Assembly: GCA_002835545.1 (NCBI GenBank)
Contig: PIZK01000014.1
Location: 186,001 to 250,000 of the forward strand
Source: Alteromonadales bacterium alter-6D02
GTDB taxonomy: Bacteria > Pseudomonadota > Gammaproteobacteria > Enterobacterales > Psychrobiaceae
Length of the DNA stretch: 64,000 nucleotides
Direction: 5' to 3'
This document shows, one piece after another, positions 1 to 9,355 of this stretch. The position numbers were made by a program, and so were the translations under genes. How positions within the stretch are numbered: position 1 is the stretch's first letter; every line of letters starts with the position of its first letter. Under the pieces are notes generated by a model that worked only from the letters and a program-made list of their open reading frames with translations, was not told the DNA's origin and did not search any database.

Positions 1-603
1 TTAGGTCGCTTGATGGCACAACAGTTAACCGACCCGAGCTTTTTAACCGGAGTGACTGACGCCGCTGCGGCCGCTGCCGTTGCTTTAGATTGGCATGACT
101 ATTACTGGGTTTACTTATTCGCTTTTTTAATTGGTTTTGCCACGACAATCGCTGAGCCGTCTTTAATTGCCGTGGCAATAAAAGCCAATGAAGTTTCTGG
201 TGGTGCTATTGGTATCTGGGGGTTACGACTATCAGTTGCGCTAGGTGTTGCTATCGGTATTTCTCTAGGCTGTTACCGGATTGTGGTCGGCGACCCAATT
301 CATTGGTACATCATGGCAGGCTATGTTGTTGTCGTGTTGCAAACCTTAGTCGCCCCAAAACTCATTATTCCACTGGCGTATGACTCCGGTGGTGTTACAA
401 CCTCAACAGTCACTGTACCACTAGTTGCGGCGCTCGGCCTTGGTCTAGCAGAAACAGTGCCCGGGCGTAATCCATTAATTGATGGGTTTGGATTAATCGC
501 ATTTGCCAGCTTATTTCCAATTATGTCTGTAATGGCTTATGCACAATTAACACAGTGGCGCAGCCGTAAAGCTGCACCAGATGCTGAATTAAATGAAGAA
601 TAG
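1..603 (+). CDS. DUF1538 family membrane protein, C-terminal part (cut by left edge)
   Basis: The reading frame is open to base 1, so the gene almost certainly starts upstream; the in-frame TTG/ATG near base 10 is probably internal. The visible roughly 200 residues contain about five hydrophobic helices and a conserved-looking AEPSLIA segment near the start, which fits DUF1538, a family of predicted inner-membrane transport-like proteins of unknown substrate. The tail is short, charged and cytoplasm-like (RSRKAAPDAELNEE). It is followed after 8 bases by a PII-like gene and then a CBS-domain gene, an arrangement suggesting a membrane protein gated by nucleotide-sensing partners. The transport function is inference; family membership is a judgement from sequence pattern. 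Confidence 0.75.
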   Translation, partial: LGRLMAQQLTDPSFLTGVTDAAAAAAVALDWHDYYWVYLFAFLIGFATTIAEPSLIAVAIKANEVSGGAIGIWGLRLSVALGVAIGISLGCYRIVVGDPIHWYIMAGYVVVVLQTLVAPKLIIPLAYDSGGVTTSTVTVPLVAALGLGLAETVPGRNPLIDGFGLIAFASLFPIMSVMAYAQLTQWRSRKAAPDAELNEE

Positions 604-611
604 GACAGATT

Positions 612-962
612 ATGCACTTTAAGTTAATCATCGCATTTAGCGAAGACAGCCGCACCGATAAGATCATGGATGCCGCACGAAAGGCTGGCGCCACCGGTGC
701 AACAATCATCAATAATGCTCGAGGGGAAGGCCTCAACCAATCAAAGACATTCTTTGGTTTAACTTTAGATACGCAACGTGATGTGTTGCTATTCATTGTT
801 GAGGAGCACTTAAGTCGGCATATTCTTGAACATATCAACGAGGTGGGAAAGTTCGACAAAAAGCCAGGCTCGGGCATGGCATTTCAAATCGATGTCGAAG
901 ACGCTGTTGGCGTTAGCCATCAAATAAATCAATTAAAATCTGCGGTGGAGGATGAATTGTGA
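612..962 (+). CDS. PII-like signalling protein (nitrogen regulatory protein P-II family)
   Basis: 116 residues, the usual size of a PII monomer. The N-terminal strand (MHFKLIIAFSED), the following helix and strand, and a GxGxxF-type loop near the end (KPGSGMAFQIDV) follow the ferredoxin-like PII fold. The segment where GlnB has its T-loop is short and carries no tyrosine equivalent to the uridylylated Tyr51, so it is probably not a GlnB/GlnK orthologue but a PII-like sensor dedicated to the upstream DUF1538 protein. Its stop codon overlaps the start of the downstream CBS gene (GTGA), indicating translational coupling. The ligand is unknown. Confidence 0.8.
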   Translation: MHFKLIIAFSEDSRTDKIMDAARKAGATGATIINNARGEGLNQSKTFFGLTLDTQRDVLLFIVEEHLSRHILEHINEVGKFDKKPGSGMAFQIDVEDAVGVSHQINQLKSAVEDEL

Positions 963-1360
963 ACAAGACAACTCACATAAAAGCTCAAGATGTAATGTCT
1001 GATCAGTATATCTCTCTCGATGGTATGAAAACCGTCAGGGATGCGATCGAAGCGATGAAAAAGCATAATACTGACATTATTATCGTTAATAAGCGCAATG
1101 AACACGATGCTCATGGCATTCTTTTGCTCTCCGATATTGCAAAGAAGGTTTTAGCCAAAGATCGCTCACCGGACCGAGTCAATATTTATGAAATCATGAC
1201 CAAGCCTGTAGTATCAGTGCCGCCATTAATGGATGTACGCTACTGTGCACGTTTATTTGAACGCTTTGGACTAGCTTACGCGCCTGTTATTGGCAATGAA
1301 GAGGTACTTGGTATCGTCGGTTATCGAGAGCTGGTTCTGCATGAATTAGAAACACTCTAA
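959..1360 (+). CDS. CBS-domain pair protein
   Basis: 133 residues made of two CBS motifs with almost nothing else: the first at about residues 8-62 (AQDVMSDQYISLDGMKTVRDAIEAM.. begins it), the second at about 75-130 (IYEIMTKPVVSVPPLMDVR). CBS pairs bind adenine nucleotides and regulate channels, transporters and enzymes. It starts with GTG inside the stop codon of the PII-like gene and closes the three-gene operon, followed by a clear terminator. The inferred role is nucleotide sensing for the DUF1538 membrane protein; no partner enzyme domain is present in the protein itself. Confidence 0.85.
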   Translation: MNKTTHIKAQDVMSDQYISLDGMKTVRDAIEAMKKHNTDIIIVNKRNEHDAHGILLLSDIAKKVLAKDRSPDRVNIYEIMTKPVVSVPPLMDVRYCARLFERFGLAYAPVIGNEEVLGIVGYRELVLHELETL

Positions 1361-1368
1361 GTCAAAAT

Positions 1369-1404
1369 AAGGTGACGATGGTCAATTTATTGTCACCTTT
1401 TTTT
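1369..1404 (+). terminator. Rho-independent terminator of the DUF1538-PII-CBS operon
   Basis: Stem AAGGTGAC (1369-1376) pairs with GTCACCTT (1392-1399), followed by a run of T to 1404. It lies 9 bases past the CBS stop codon. Confidence 0.85.
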
Positions 1405-1606
1405 GCTTATATTATCCACACCGTAAGCAATACACCTTCATAAACTACCACCACAACTCCACTTCAAAAATAACAGTAACAAGCTGATTTTAAATTATTT
1501 AAACCATTCCTCCGCTCTCAAGCACGATACTTTAGAATGAGTCACCTACACCTTTAGTATAACATTTGATTTATTCATATAACTAAAAAGTAACAGCCAT
1601 AGTGTA

Positions 1607-1637
1607 ACAAAAACGTTAGAGTACCCATCGTTTTTGT
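1607..1637. promoter_or_regulatory. Perfect 9-bp dyad upstream of the M6 protease gene
   Basis: ACAAAAACG (1607-1615) and CGTTTTTGT (1629-1637) form a perfect inverted repeat around a 13-base centre, 64 bases before the protease start. A wider TGTAACA/TGTTACA pair (about 1603 and 1646) flanks it. It could be an operator or a 5' UTR hairpin; no known regulator is recognised. The rest of the 340-base gap (1361-1700) is AT-rich with no gene; it also holds one TTATCCACA DnaA-box match at 1412-1420. Confidence 0.4.
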
Positions 1638-1700
1638 ATATAAAATGTTACAAAAAACCATCTAATAATAATATTAAGTATTAATAGTCGAGACAATCAT

Positions 1701-3968
1701 ATGTTGAAAAAAATTGTAACAGGAGTTTCTTTAGCTCTTGCAACAGGAAGCGTCGCTGCTCAGGCCGAGCTTAATGTCGTCAATAATGACAGCGCTATTC
1801 AGAACCTAAAACCTGAAATTAAAACAGGTCACACGGGTCACATTCAAGCAAATGGCGAATATAAAGGCGGTAGCGAAGAAGTTGCTCGTAAGCTTCACGT
1901 AGGTAACTTATTAAATGTTGCACGTGGCGCAGAAAGTGGTTCAGGCGAAGACTCTTCAGCGCCTGGCGTTGCTACAGGTCGTGAATGGACAGGCCCTGTA
2001 ACAACCGATCGCATCTTAGCAATCCTCATTGATTTCCCAGACTACCCTGTTAATGCTGTTACGCCTAACCTTACGCGTAACTACTACCCTGACTATTCTG
2101 TTGAACATTATGAAAACATGCTGTTCTCTGAACATGGCTACACGGGTCCTAACGGTCAAAACCTTATTAGTATGCAGCAATACTTTGCTGACCAATCAGG
2201 CGGTTCATATAACGTTGTAGGTCAAGTTGCTGGCTGGTACCGTGCACAATTTAATGCAGCACATTACGGTGCACCAACAGCGAATGGCCGTAAAGATAGC
2301 CGTGTTGGTGACTTAGTGTTAGAAGCGATTACTCAAGCAGCCCAAGATCCAAATATCGACCTTAGCTACTTCGACCAAGAAGATCGTTATGACTACGATA
2401 ACGATGGTGACTTCCGTGAACCAGATGGCATTATCGATCACATCATGGTTTACCACTCATCAATTGACCAAGCTGCTGGTGGTGGTGCGTTAGGTGCAGA
2501 TGCAATCTGGTCTCACCGCTCTTCTGTTGGCTTTAAAGAGATTGGCGACACAGGCTACCGTATTCACGATTACACCGTTCAACCTGTCGATGGCGCAGCG
2601 GGTGTTTCAGCTCACGAATACGGCCATGACTTAGGCTTACCTGATGAGTACGATACAAAATATTCAGTGGATGGTTTAAGCACATTACAGCCAGCACCGG
2701 GTTCTCTAGTGGGTCATTGGTCAGCAATGTCTAGTGGTTCATACGCGGGTGAGATCTCAGGCACAGCACCAACAGGTTTAAGCCCTTTTGCTAAGCAGTA
2801 CTTACAAGCTTCATTAGGTGGTAACTGGTTCGTTGGTACTAACCTACACGCTGATGATTTATCTCCAGCTGGCGCAGTATACAAATTAGATGCTGCATCA
2901 GTACGTGGTAATAACAATGACTTCATTCGTATTGATTTAGATGATAAGCCTGTTCAACGCCTAGCGCCAAATGATGGCCAAGGCTTCATTAGCTCAGCAA
3001 TTCCAGATTCAAACCTATCGATTCAGACCATCGACTTTGCACTGGATTTAACAACTGAAACAGCTGCTAATCTAACATTTACCGCTGACTACGACACTGA
3101 TAGCAACAACTCTCTAGCTCAAGTACGTGTTATCCATTCGTCTGGTGCTTACGTAATGAGAGGCAACATCACTGATACTAACGCTCGTTTCTCACAATTT
3201 ATTGGTCATGGTTTCCATGGTAAATCTGACGGCCGTGTTAATGCAGAGTTTGATTTAAGTGCTTTTGCTGGTGAGCAAATAACTGTTTCTCTTCAATATT
3301 GGGCATTTGAAAGTGGTTACATCGGTACAATGTTTGATGACATCGAAGTAACTTCAAACAATGGCACATTAGCAAGCTTTGATGCAGATAATGCTAATAA
3401 CGATGGCTTAGTAATTAACGGCTTCGAACCTTCTAACGGCGTATTTGATTACCCACATTACTACCTAGTAGAGTGGCGTCAGCATAAAGGTGTTGATGCA
3501 GGTCTAGCACGTGGTGACTTTGGCGCAAGCTACACACCTGGTATGTTAGTATGGTATGTAGATACTTCTTACCGTCCAGAAAATGGTGGCAACAAAAACA
3601 CTGTAACTCAAGGTGATAACTCTGTTGCAAACCACCCTGGTGAAGGTTGGTTAGGTTTAGTTGATGCTGACCGTAACCCTATCTTATTTAGCAATGGCGA
3701 AATGGCTAACTCTAACTTACAAATTAGTGATGCAGCATTTAGCTTAGACTTACAAAAGCCATTTAGCTGGGTAAGCCGCTTAGGTACACTATCTGTAAAT
3801 GATTGGTTCATTAACAACAACCCACGCTTTATCGATTGGGACGACTACTCAAACTACCTACGCCCAGCAACAGGCCGTAAGTTGCCTTCGCAAGGTATTA
3901 TCATTGAAGTACTAGAGCAAGGCGCAGATAAAACTGTTGGTTCTATTCGAATTTCTAAGCACTGGTAA
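1701..3968 (+). CDS. Secreted M6 family metalloprotease (immune inhibitor A type)
   Basis: 755 residues with a classic signal peptide (MLKKIVTGVSLALATGSVAA, cut near AQA). The zinc site is HEYGH at residues 305-309 with the third ligand D315 in LGLPDEYD, the extended HExxHxxGxxD pattern of M6 peptidases; a methionine-turn-like WSAMSSGSY follows. After the catalytic domain come MAM/VEG-like beta regions (about residues 440-560) as in immune inhibitor A. Family members are exported and degrade proteins outside the cell. It is monocistronic, flanked by terminators on both sides, and its codon use is visibly more biased than that of neighbours, consistent with high expression. Substrate unknown. 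Confidence 0.9.
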   Translation: MLKKIVTGVSLALATGSVAAQAELNVVNNDSAIQNLKPEIKTGHTGHIQANGEYKGGSEEVARKLHVGNLLNVARGAESGSGEDSSAPGVATGREWTGPVTTDRILAILIDFPDYPVNAVTPNLTRNYYPDYSVEHYENMLFSEHGYTGPNGQNLISMQQYFADQSGGSYNVVGQVAGWYRAQFNAAHYGAPTANGRKDSRVGDLVLEAITQAAQDPNIDLSYFDQEDRYDYDNDGDFREPDGIIDHIMVYHSSIDQAAGGGALGADAIWSHRSSVGFKEIGDTGYRIHDYTVQPVDGAAGVSAHEYGHDLGLPDEYDTKYSVDGLSTLQPAPGSLVGHWSAMSSGSYAGEISGTAPTGLSPFAKQYLQASLGGNWFVGTNLHADDLSPAGAVYKLDAASVRGNNNDFIRIDLDDKPVQRLAPNDGQGFISSAIPDSNLSIQTIDFALDLTTETAANLTFTADYDTDSNNSLAQVRVIHSSGAYVMRGNITDTNARFSQFIGHGFHGKSDGRVNAEFDLSAFAGEQITVSLQYWAFESGYIGTMFDDIEVTSNNGTLASFDADNANNDGLVINGFEPSNGVFDYPHYYLVEWRQHKGVDAGLARGDFGASYTPGMLVWYVDTSYRPENGGNKNTVTQGDNSVANHPGEGWLGLVDADRNPILFSNGEMANSNLQISDAAFSLDLQKPFSWVSRLGTLSVNDWFINNNPRFIDWDDYSNYLRPATGRKLPSQGIIIEVLEQGADKTVGSIRISKHW

Positions 3969-4019
3969 TCATTCGCCTTTAGCTTACATAATCATCTCTA
4001 GCCATGAATAATGGCGTTC

Positions 4020-4050
4020 AAAAAACCTAATGTAATGTTAGGTTTTTTTT
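4020..4050 (+). terminator. Terminator of the M6 protease gene
   Basis: AAAAAACCTAA (4020-4030) pairs with TTAGGTTTTTT (4038-4048), loop TGTAATG, with T continuing to 4050. Confidence 0.85.
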
Positions 4051-4164
4051 CGTCTTGAGTTTACTCACTTCAGTCGTTGGGGGGTCTTTTTCTACAAGAA
4101 TTCTCATTAGACAAAAAACGATGTTTTGGTTAAAACACGGCGGAACAACGGATATTTCTCAAGC

Positions 4165-4196
4165 ATAAAAAAAGCAGTAACCTCAGTTACTGCTTT
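4165..4196 (-). terminator. Terminator of hemE
   Basis: Stem AAAGCAGTAAC (4171-4181) / GTTACTGCTTT (4186-4196) with a 4-base loop; on the minus strand the stem is followed by a run of seven T. Lies 22 bases past the hemE stop. Confidence 0.85.
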
Positions 4197-4218
4197 CTTA
4201 TTCTAAAGCGTTTGGTTA

Positions 4219-5286
4219 TCACTTATGGAACGGGCGAGATAGCTCATTCACCGCTTTAATAAACGCACCAGCATTTTCAGGATCAACATCCAAATGGATA
4301 CCATGACCTAAGTTAAATACGTGGCCGGTATTGTCTTGGCCGTATCCTTCAAGAATGGTTTGCACTTCTTGGCGGATACGCTCTGGTGAAGCGTAAAGCA
4401 TTGAAGGGTCCATGTTACCTTGCAATGCCACTTTATCCCCAACACGCGCTTTAGCTTCTTTAATGTCAATGGTCCAATCTAGACCGATACCATCACAACC
4501 CGTTGCAGCAATCTCTTCAATCCACTGGCCACCATTTTTGGTGAATAATGTCACAGGAACGCGGCGACCATCGTTTTCACGCACTAAACCGTCAACGATT
4601 TTAGCCATGTAACGCAGTGAGAACTCACGGTAATCACGTGGTGATAAGATGCCACCCCACGTATCAAATATCATCACAGATTGTGCACCTGCAGCGATTT
4701 GAGCGTTTAAGTATAAGATAACTGAATCAGCTAGCTTATCTAGTAATAAGTGCATTGTTTGTGGTTCAGCAAACATCATACGCTTAATCTTAGTGAAGGC
4801 TTTAGAAGTGCCGCCTTCAACCATGTAAGTCGCTAATGTCCACGGGCTACCAGAGAAGCCAATTAATGGTACATCGCCATTTAAGCCTTTACGAATAGTA
4901 CGAACCGCATTCATTACGTAACCTAGTTCGTCTTCAGGATCTGGAATACCAATCTTTTCAACATCACGAGCACAGGTAATTGGACGGTCAAATACCGGAC
5001 CTTCACCTGTTTCAAAACGTAAGCCTAAACCCATTGCATCTGGTACAGTTAAGATATCAGAGAATAAAATAGCTGCGTCTAAGTCATAACGACGTAAGGG
5101 CTGTAATGTCACTTCACAAGCAAAGTCAGCATCACGACAAAGCGACATAAAGTCACCTGCATGTGCACGAAGTTCGCGATATTCTGGTAAATAACGACCG
5201 GCTTGACGCATCATCCATACGGGTGTTTGGTCAACGGGTTGCTTTAAAAGCGCACGAAGATAGCGGTCATTCTTTAACTCTGCCAT
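4219..5286 (-). CDS. hemE: Uroporphyrinogen decarboxylase
   Basis: 355 residues, normal for HemE. It removes the four acetate carboxyl groups of uroporphyrinogen III to give coproporphyrinogen III in heme synthesis, in the cytoplasm. Signature sequences are visible: the substrate-binding [16 protein letters not shown] near the N-terminus, ILFSDIL near residue 84, and [13 protein letters not shown] in the middle. The ATG at 5284-5286 has an AGGA Shine-Dalgarno nearby. Gene order with nudC and the divergent rsd matches the enterobacterial rsd-nudC-hemE cluster, supporting orthology. Confidence 0.97.
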   Translation of the reverse strand: MAELKNDRYLRALLKQPVDQTPVWMMRQAGRYLPEYRELRAHAGDFMSLCRDADFACEVTLQPLRRYDLDAAILFSDILTVPDAMGLGLRFETGEGPVFDRPITCARDVEKIGIPDPEDELGYVMNAVRTIRKGLNGDVPLIGFSGSPWTLATYMVEGGTSKAFTKIKRMMFAEPQTMHLLLDKLADSVILYLNAQIAAGAQSVMIFDTWGGILSPRDYREFSLRYMAKIVDGLVRENDGRRVPVTLFTKNGGQWIEEIAATGCDGIGLDWTIDIKEAKARVGDKVALQGNMDPSMLYASPERIRQEVQTILEGYGQDNTGHVFNLGHGIHLDVDPENAGAFIKAVNELSRPFHK

Positions 5287-5418
5287 GAAATTGTCCTAGA
5301 TATGTAAGATAAAATTGGCGACATTGTACCATTGACCTAAGCCAAAAAACTATCTTAGATCAAATAGCAGCCTAAAGTATCAGATCATACGCTGAAAAAA
5401 CTTGCTATCTCGACTATT

Positions 5419-6231
5419 CTAGCGCTTGATGTCTGGTTCTAATGATAAAACATGATCAATCATTTCTCTGGCGATCGTGTGACTGCCAGGGATATCTGGA
5501 AGGTTACTGGCATCAAACCAATCACCTGCAATTAACTCATGTGGGTCAAGCTTTATCTCCCCTCCCGCATAATCAGCTAGATAAGCAATCATCATATTAT
5601 GTGGAAACGGCCATGGTTGAGAGCCAAAATAACGAATGTTTGTGACCTCTAAACCAACCTCCTCTTTCACCTCACGCGCGACTGTTTGCTCTAACGACTC
5701 CCCTACTTCAACAAATCCCGCTAAGACTGAATAGATATCGCCTCGATGACGCTTATTTTGCGCTAACAATACTTTTCCATCTTTGATTACAGCCATAATA
5801 ACCGCAGGAGATATGCGAGGATAAGCTCGGTGGCCACAGCTACGACACTGCTGTGCGACCTCCCATGTAATAGCAGTCATCCGTTGGCCACATTGCCCAC
5901 AAAATTGATGAGTACGAAGAAAGTGTGCAACTTGAACGGCTCGCCCCGCCAATAACGAGAGTTCGTGTGGCTGGTTAAGTAACACTGAACGTAAATCAAC
6001 CCACAGCACTTGTTCATCAGCAATATGCTGATGTTGCAGATCAACCAAAATACACGGTGTATGCTGGTAATAACCTAGCAAATAACTCGGTGATTGTTGG
6101 TCAAACTGAATAGATAACTGTGCCAGTGTGCATTTCGGTAATTTAGTCTCATCAATGAGCATTAATTTATCATCACGACAAATAAACCAATATGCGAGGC
6201 GTTGTAGCTGAAGCTTTTTTATTTTTTTCAT
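5419..6231 (-). CDS. nudC: NAD+ diphosphatase / RNA decapping Nudix hydrolase
   Basis: 270 residues. The middle contains a four-cysteine zinc ribbon (CGQCGQRM ... CRSCGH), followed by the SQPWPFPHNMM motif found in NADH pyrophosphatases and the Nudix box GFVEVGESLEQ..REVKEEVGL. Known members hydrolyse NADH/NAD+ and remove NAD caps from RNA 5' ends. It lies upstream of hemE in the same direction, 132 bases away, and divergent from rsd. The start is the ATG after an AAAGG-like site; the N-terminus is somewhat variable in the family, so the exact start is less certain. Confidence 0.95.
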   Translation of the reverse strand: MKKIKKLQLQRLAYWFICRDDKLMLIDETKLPKCTLAQLSIQFDQQSPSYLLGYYQHTPCILVDLQHQHIADEQVLWVDLRSVLLNQPHELSLLAGRAVQVAHFLRTHQFCGQCGQRMTAITWEVAQQCRSCGHRAYPRISPAVIMAVIKDGKVLLAQNKRHRGDIYSVLAGFVEVGESLEQTVAREVKEEVGLEVTNIRYFGSQPWPFPHNMMIAYLADYAGGEIKLDPHELIAGDWFDASNLPDIPGSHTIAREMIDHVLSLEPDIKR

Positions 6232-6422
6232 TGAGCAGCCTTTATTCCAACACTAACAAAAAACAAACAATATCAATTAATTAAGGAGCATCAAACCCAT
6301 TATCAGCACTCCTTTAATACACTCAATCTAGATCTGAATCAATGTCACTGCGAATAATGATTGATTTAACGTGCTGCATATCTTAACTTAAGACTAAGCA
6401 AACATATAAGGAGATTCTTCTC

Positions 6423-6899
6423 ATGCTAAAAAAAATAGAACAAGCACAGCAGCAATGGGGAGGTTCGAACCAGCTAATTGATACCTGGTTGAATAAACGT
6501 CAGGAGCTTATCGTCAATTATTGTCAAATTGCTGGTATCCCACCTTTTGAAGAAAATGCTCAGCAGTTACCTCAAGTCCAAGATATTACAGAGTTTTGTA
6601 ATCGCTTAGTTGACTATGTCTCAACGGGACACTTTGAGGTTTATCGTGAAGTGGTTTCACAATGTGAAGTTCATGGTAAACAAAGTTTACATCATGCTGA
6701 ACAGTTACTCCCTCAAATTACTGATTCTACTCAACTAACACTAGAGTTCACTGATAAATACGCAGAATCAAACCAAGAGGGTTGGGCGCATTTAGATGAT
6801 CATTTATCTAAACTGATCCAAAGTCTTGAACAGCGTTTTGAGTTAGAAGATCAATTATTGTCTAACTTACATGAGAAACATAGCCAACCTGTGGAATAA
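6423..6899 (+). CDS. rsd: Anti-sigma-70 factor, Rsd/AlgQ family
   Basis: 158 residues, all-helical, matching Rsd in length and pattern (WLNKRQELIVNYCQIAG near residue 22; FCNRLVDYVSTGHFEVY near residue 60). Rsd binds the housekeeping sigma factor in stationary phase and shifts RNA polymerase toward alternative sigmas; AlgQ is the Pseudomonas member. A strong AAGGAG site precedes the ATG. It is divergent from nudC-hemE, the same linkage as in Escherichia coli, which supports the call. Confidence 0.92.
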   Translation: MLKKIEQAQQQWGGSNQLIDTWLNKRQELIVNYCQIAGIPPFEENAQQLPQVQDITEFCNRLVDYVSTGHFEVYREVVSQCEVHGKQSLHHAEQLLPQITDSTQLTLEFTDKYAESNQEGWAHLDDHLSKLIQSLEQRFELEDQLLSNLHEKHSQPVE

Positions 6900-6903
6900 A
6901 TAG

Positions 6904-6960
6904 GCGCTAAAACCATGCAATTAAATGCCTTACAAAATCAGCAAGGCATTTAATGAGCGC
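6904..6960. terminator. Convergent hairpin between rsd and the exported protein gene
   Basis: ATTAAATGCCTT (6920-6931) pairs with AAGGCATTTAAT (6943-6954); an outer GCGCT/AGCGC pair (6904-6908, 6956-6960) extends the stem. T-runs are short, so termination strength is uncertain. Confidence 0.55.
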
Positions 6961-7401
6961 TTAAAAGCTATAACCTAAGTTAAAGCTAATACCGACGCCC
7001 GTTTCTTCTTCGTCGACAATGTGACTAAATAAACGCTTATGTTCTTTTTCTCGGTAATAAAAAGCAACAAGCCCAAGCTCCCAGCCATCATTTTCAAACC
7101 CATCAAAATGATAGTTATACGTTACCCCAGCAAATTGAGTATCACTACTAAAAATACCATCTATCACACCAGCATTTAGCCCCCATGAGTGATGCTGATG
7201 GTCTGATATCACTGATTTCATACCTATCGAATATCCAGGAATGCCTAACGCGATAAAATACTTAGTCTGTTGCTGATCAATAATAAGCTGCCCACCGACG
7301 CCACCATATTGAGTGCCTAAGCCAAGGCCGAAATCAACTTCAGTACTCCAGCAAGACAATGACGTAAAACCACATAAACAAAACATTAAATTCTTAAACA
7401 C
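6961..7401 (-). CDS. Small exported protein, probably outer-membrane beta barrel
   Basis: About 146 residues. I chose the GTG at 7401 because AGGA lies 7 bases before it and it gives a signal-peptide-like start (FKNLMFCLCGFTSLSCWS); an ATG six codons upstream (7419) is the alternative. The mature part is rich in glycine and aromatics in alternating strands (FGLGLGTQYGG, WGLNAGVIDG, WELGLVAFYY) and ends in aromatic F (VGISFNLGYSF), the usual C-terminal signal for BAM-assembled barrels. No family is recognised. Monocistronic, convergent with rsd. Confidence 0.6.
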   Translation of the reverse strand: MFKNLMFCLCGFTSLSCWSTEVDFGLGLGTQYGGVGGQLIIDQQQTKYFIALGIPGYSIGMKSVISDHQHHSWGLNAGVIDGIFSSDTQFAGVTYNYHFDGFENDGWELGLVAFYYREKEHKRLFSHIVDEEETGVGISFNLGYSF

Positions 7402-7498
7402 TAATTCATCCTGATACATTTAATAACGCATCCAATGTAATAGTAATAACAATCATTTACAACAGCGACTCATCTTAAAATATAGTGTTTAAATAAAC

Positions 7499-9355
7499 TC
7501 ACAAGCTTTGCTCTGCCACACGTATACAATTGCGACCGTCCCGTTTCGCTTGGTATAGAGCGTTGTCGGCCTGATCCATCCAATGCTCTGGACCTTTTAA
7601 TTCGTCAGAAAATGCAGCAATCCCCATACTAACGGTGAAATTGATTGCTTGCCCTAGCTCAACCACACAGGTTGCTTCTACATCACTTTTTATGCGCTGG
7701 GCAATACTTATCGCTTGCTGCAAATCAGTATCAGGTAATAAAATCGCAAACTCTTCACCACCATATCGACCGACTACATCAACCTGACGCATGCTTTTAG
7801 ATAACAGCTGTGCTAAATGCTGAATGACCTTATCTCCAGCAATGTGGCCATAAGTGTCATTCACTTTTTTGAAGTGATCGATGTCAAGCATGATATGACA
7901 TGCGCGGTTCGTTGAGCTGCGTGAGAGTCTAATAAACTCACGCTCAAATAATTCTTGCCAATATCGGCGGTTATTAAGTTGGGTTAACCCATCTTTTCGA
8001 GCCAAATGCTTTAACGCATCCCCTTTGACCTTTAACTGTAAAGACTTCTTACGGTGCGTATAAGCTAGTCGCATCGCAAGTAGTGTCATTATCGCCAAAC
8101 CAATAGCGGCACCTTTAAAGTACAACAACCGAGTTTCAGCAAGTAACACCGCCTCTTTCTCTCGTTCTGCTATTTTAGCCAGCTCAGTTAAGTAGTTATA
8201 ATTGTTATGAACTCTCGAATTACGCATTAAAGCAGATGCTTGCTCTAACTTCGCAATTCCTTGACTAATACGCCCTTGTTGAATATCAAAATAAGCTTCT
8301 ATTCTCATTGAGTAGTGATTATTTTCAATCCTATTCGCTTGCTCATAACTAAGGTACTTTTCAAACGACGCTCGCGCTTTCTTAAAGTCACCTAACACAA
8401 TATAAGTCATCGCTTTTTGCCGACCCATTTGTGCCAGCCATTCAGAAGAACCGCTCTTGGCATAATTTGTCGCTGCCAGATATGCTTCTCTAGCCTTTTC
8501 ATAACTAGCAAACGACAAATTAAGCTCTGCCATCGATTTATAAATATCACCCAATTTATTGTAAGCAAAAAACAGTTCTGTTTTATCTTGCAACTTTTCC
8601 GCTTGCTCAAGGTATTCTAGCGCCAGCTCTAAGGCGAGTTCATTTTCTTGCATAAAGTCACTGAGGTAGCGAATAATATTGAACATTTCAGCATACTTTA
8701 AATAGGGGAATTTATGCGCTAAGACTAACTCAAGCTCTTGTTCAAAGTACGAAATTAATACCGTATTATTTTTTTCTGATTCACGAACGTTATGCAATAC
8801 ATAATATTTTTCAATCACCAACTCAGGACGCTTTTCTAATGCTAATAAATACTTAAATATTTGTGCCTGCTCTCCTTTAATTAAATCGAAATGTAATTGC
8901 ACTAAAAAATCATCACCTAGATTACGGCGAGTTAAATACGCCTCAAGAGATTGCACCCGTGCTTCACGGTCACGCTGATGCATAGCCACAATAAGATACA
9001 AATCAGCGATCGTGCCTAAGGTTTTATCTTGATTAATAGCGCTAAGCTCTTTTAATGACAGTGCGTATTTTTTAAGGTTAGCAAAGTCAAAATAAGCCCT
9101 AGAGAATAAGATGAGCTGATAAGTTAGCTGTTGCTTTTTTTCAAGCGAGCGAGTGTTGGTAAGTTTTTTTTCAATGGCCAAAAAGCGTTGATTATAATCT
9201 GGAATATCGGTGCTACTAATTTTTTTAAATAACGCTTTAAACGCAATTCGCTCATCAGCAGTTAAAACGCCGTATTTCGAATCTAGAGCCCCCGATGAAA
9301 AGCACCATAACGTCAATAGCACCAAAACAGCTAATTTCTTCATAACCCTCGCCAT
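7499..9355 (-). CDS. Exported-sensor diguanylate cyclase with TPR repeats and GGDEF domain
   Basis: 618 residues: signal peptide (KKLAVLVLLTLWCFSSGA), a long periplasmic helical region with tetratricopeptide-like repeats (about 60-400; for example FFAYNKLGDIYKSMAELNLSFASYEKAREAY starts one), a transmembrane helix near 415-432, then a GGDEF domain to the end. The active-site loop is GGEEF at 532-536. RQVD at 523-526, five residues before it, is the inhibitory I-site. The protein therefore should make cyclic-di-GMP from two GTP and be product-inhibited. The input signal is unknown. Monocistronic. Confidence 0.92.
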   Translation of the reverse strand: MARVMKKLAVLVLLTLWCFSSGALDSKYGVLTADERIAFKALFKKISSTDIPDYNQRFLAIEKKLTNTRSLEKKQQLTYQLILFSRAYFDFANLKKYALSLKELSAINQDKTLGTIADLYLIVAMHQRDREARVQSLEAYLTRRNLGDDFLVQLHFDLIKGEQAQIFKYLLALEKRPELVIEKYYVLHNVRESEKNNTVLISYFEQELELVLAHKFPYLKYAEMFNIIRYLSDFMQENELALELALEYLEQAEKLQDKTELFFAYNKLGDIYKSMAELNLSFASYEKAREAYLAATNYAKSGSSEWLAQMGRQKAMTYIVLGDFKKARASFEKYLSYEQANRIENNHYSMRIEAYFDIQQGRISQGIAKLEQASALMRNSRVHNNYNYLTELAKIAEREKEAVLLAETRLLYFKGAAIGLAIMTLLAMRLAYTHRKKSLQLKVKGDALKHLARKDGLTQLNNRRYWQELFEREFIRLSRSSTNRACHIMLDIDHFKKVNDTYGHIAGDKVIQHLAQLLSKSMRQVDVVGRYGGEEFAILLPDTDLQQAISIAQRIKSDVEATCVVELGQAINFTVSMGIAAFSDELKGPEHWMDQADNALYQAKRDGRNCIRVAEQSL

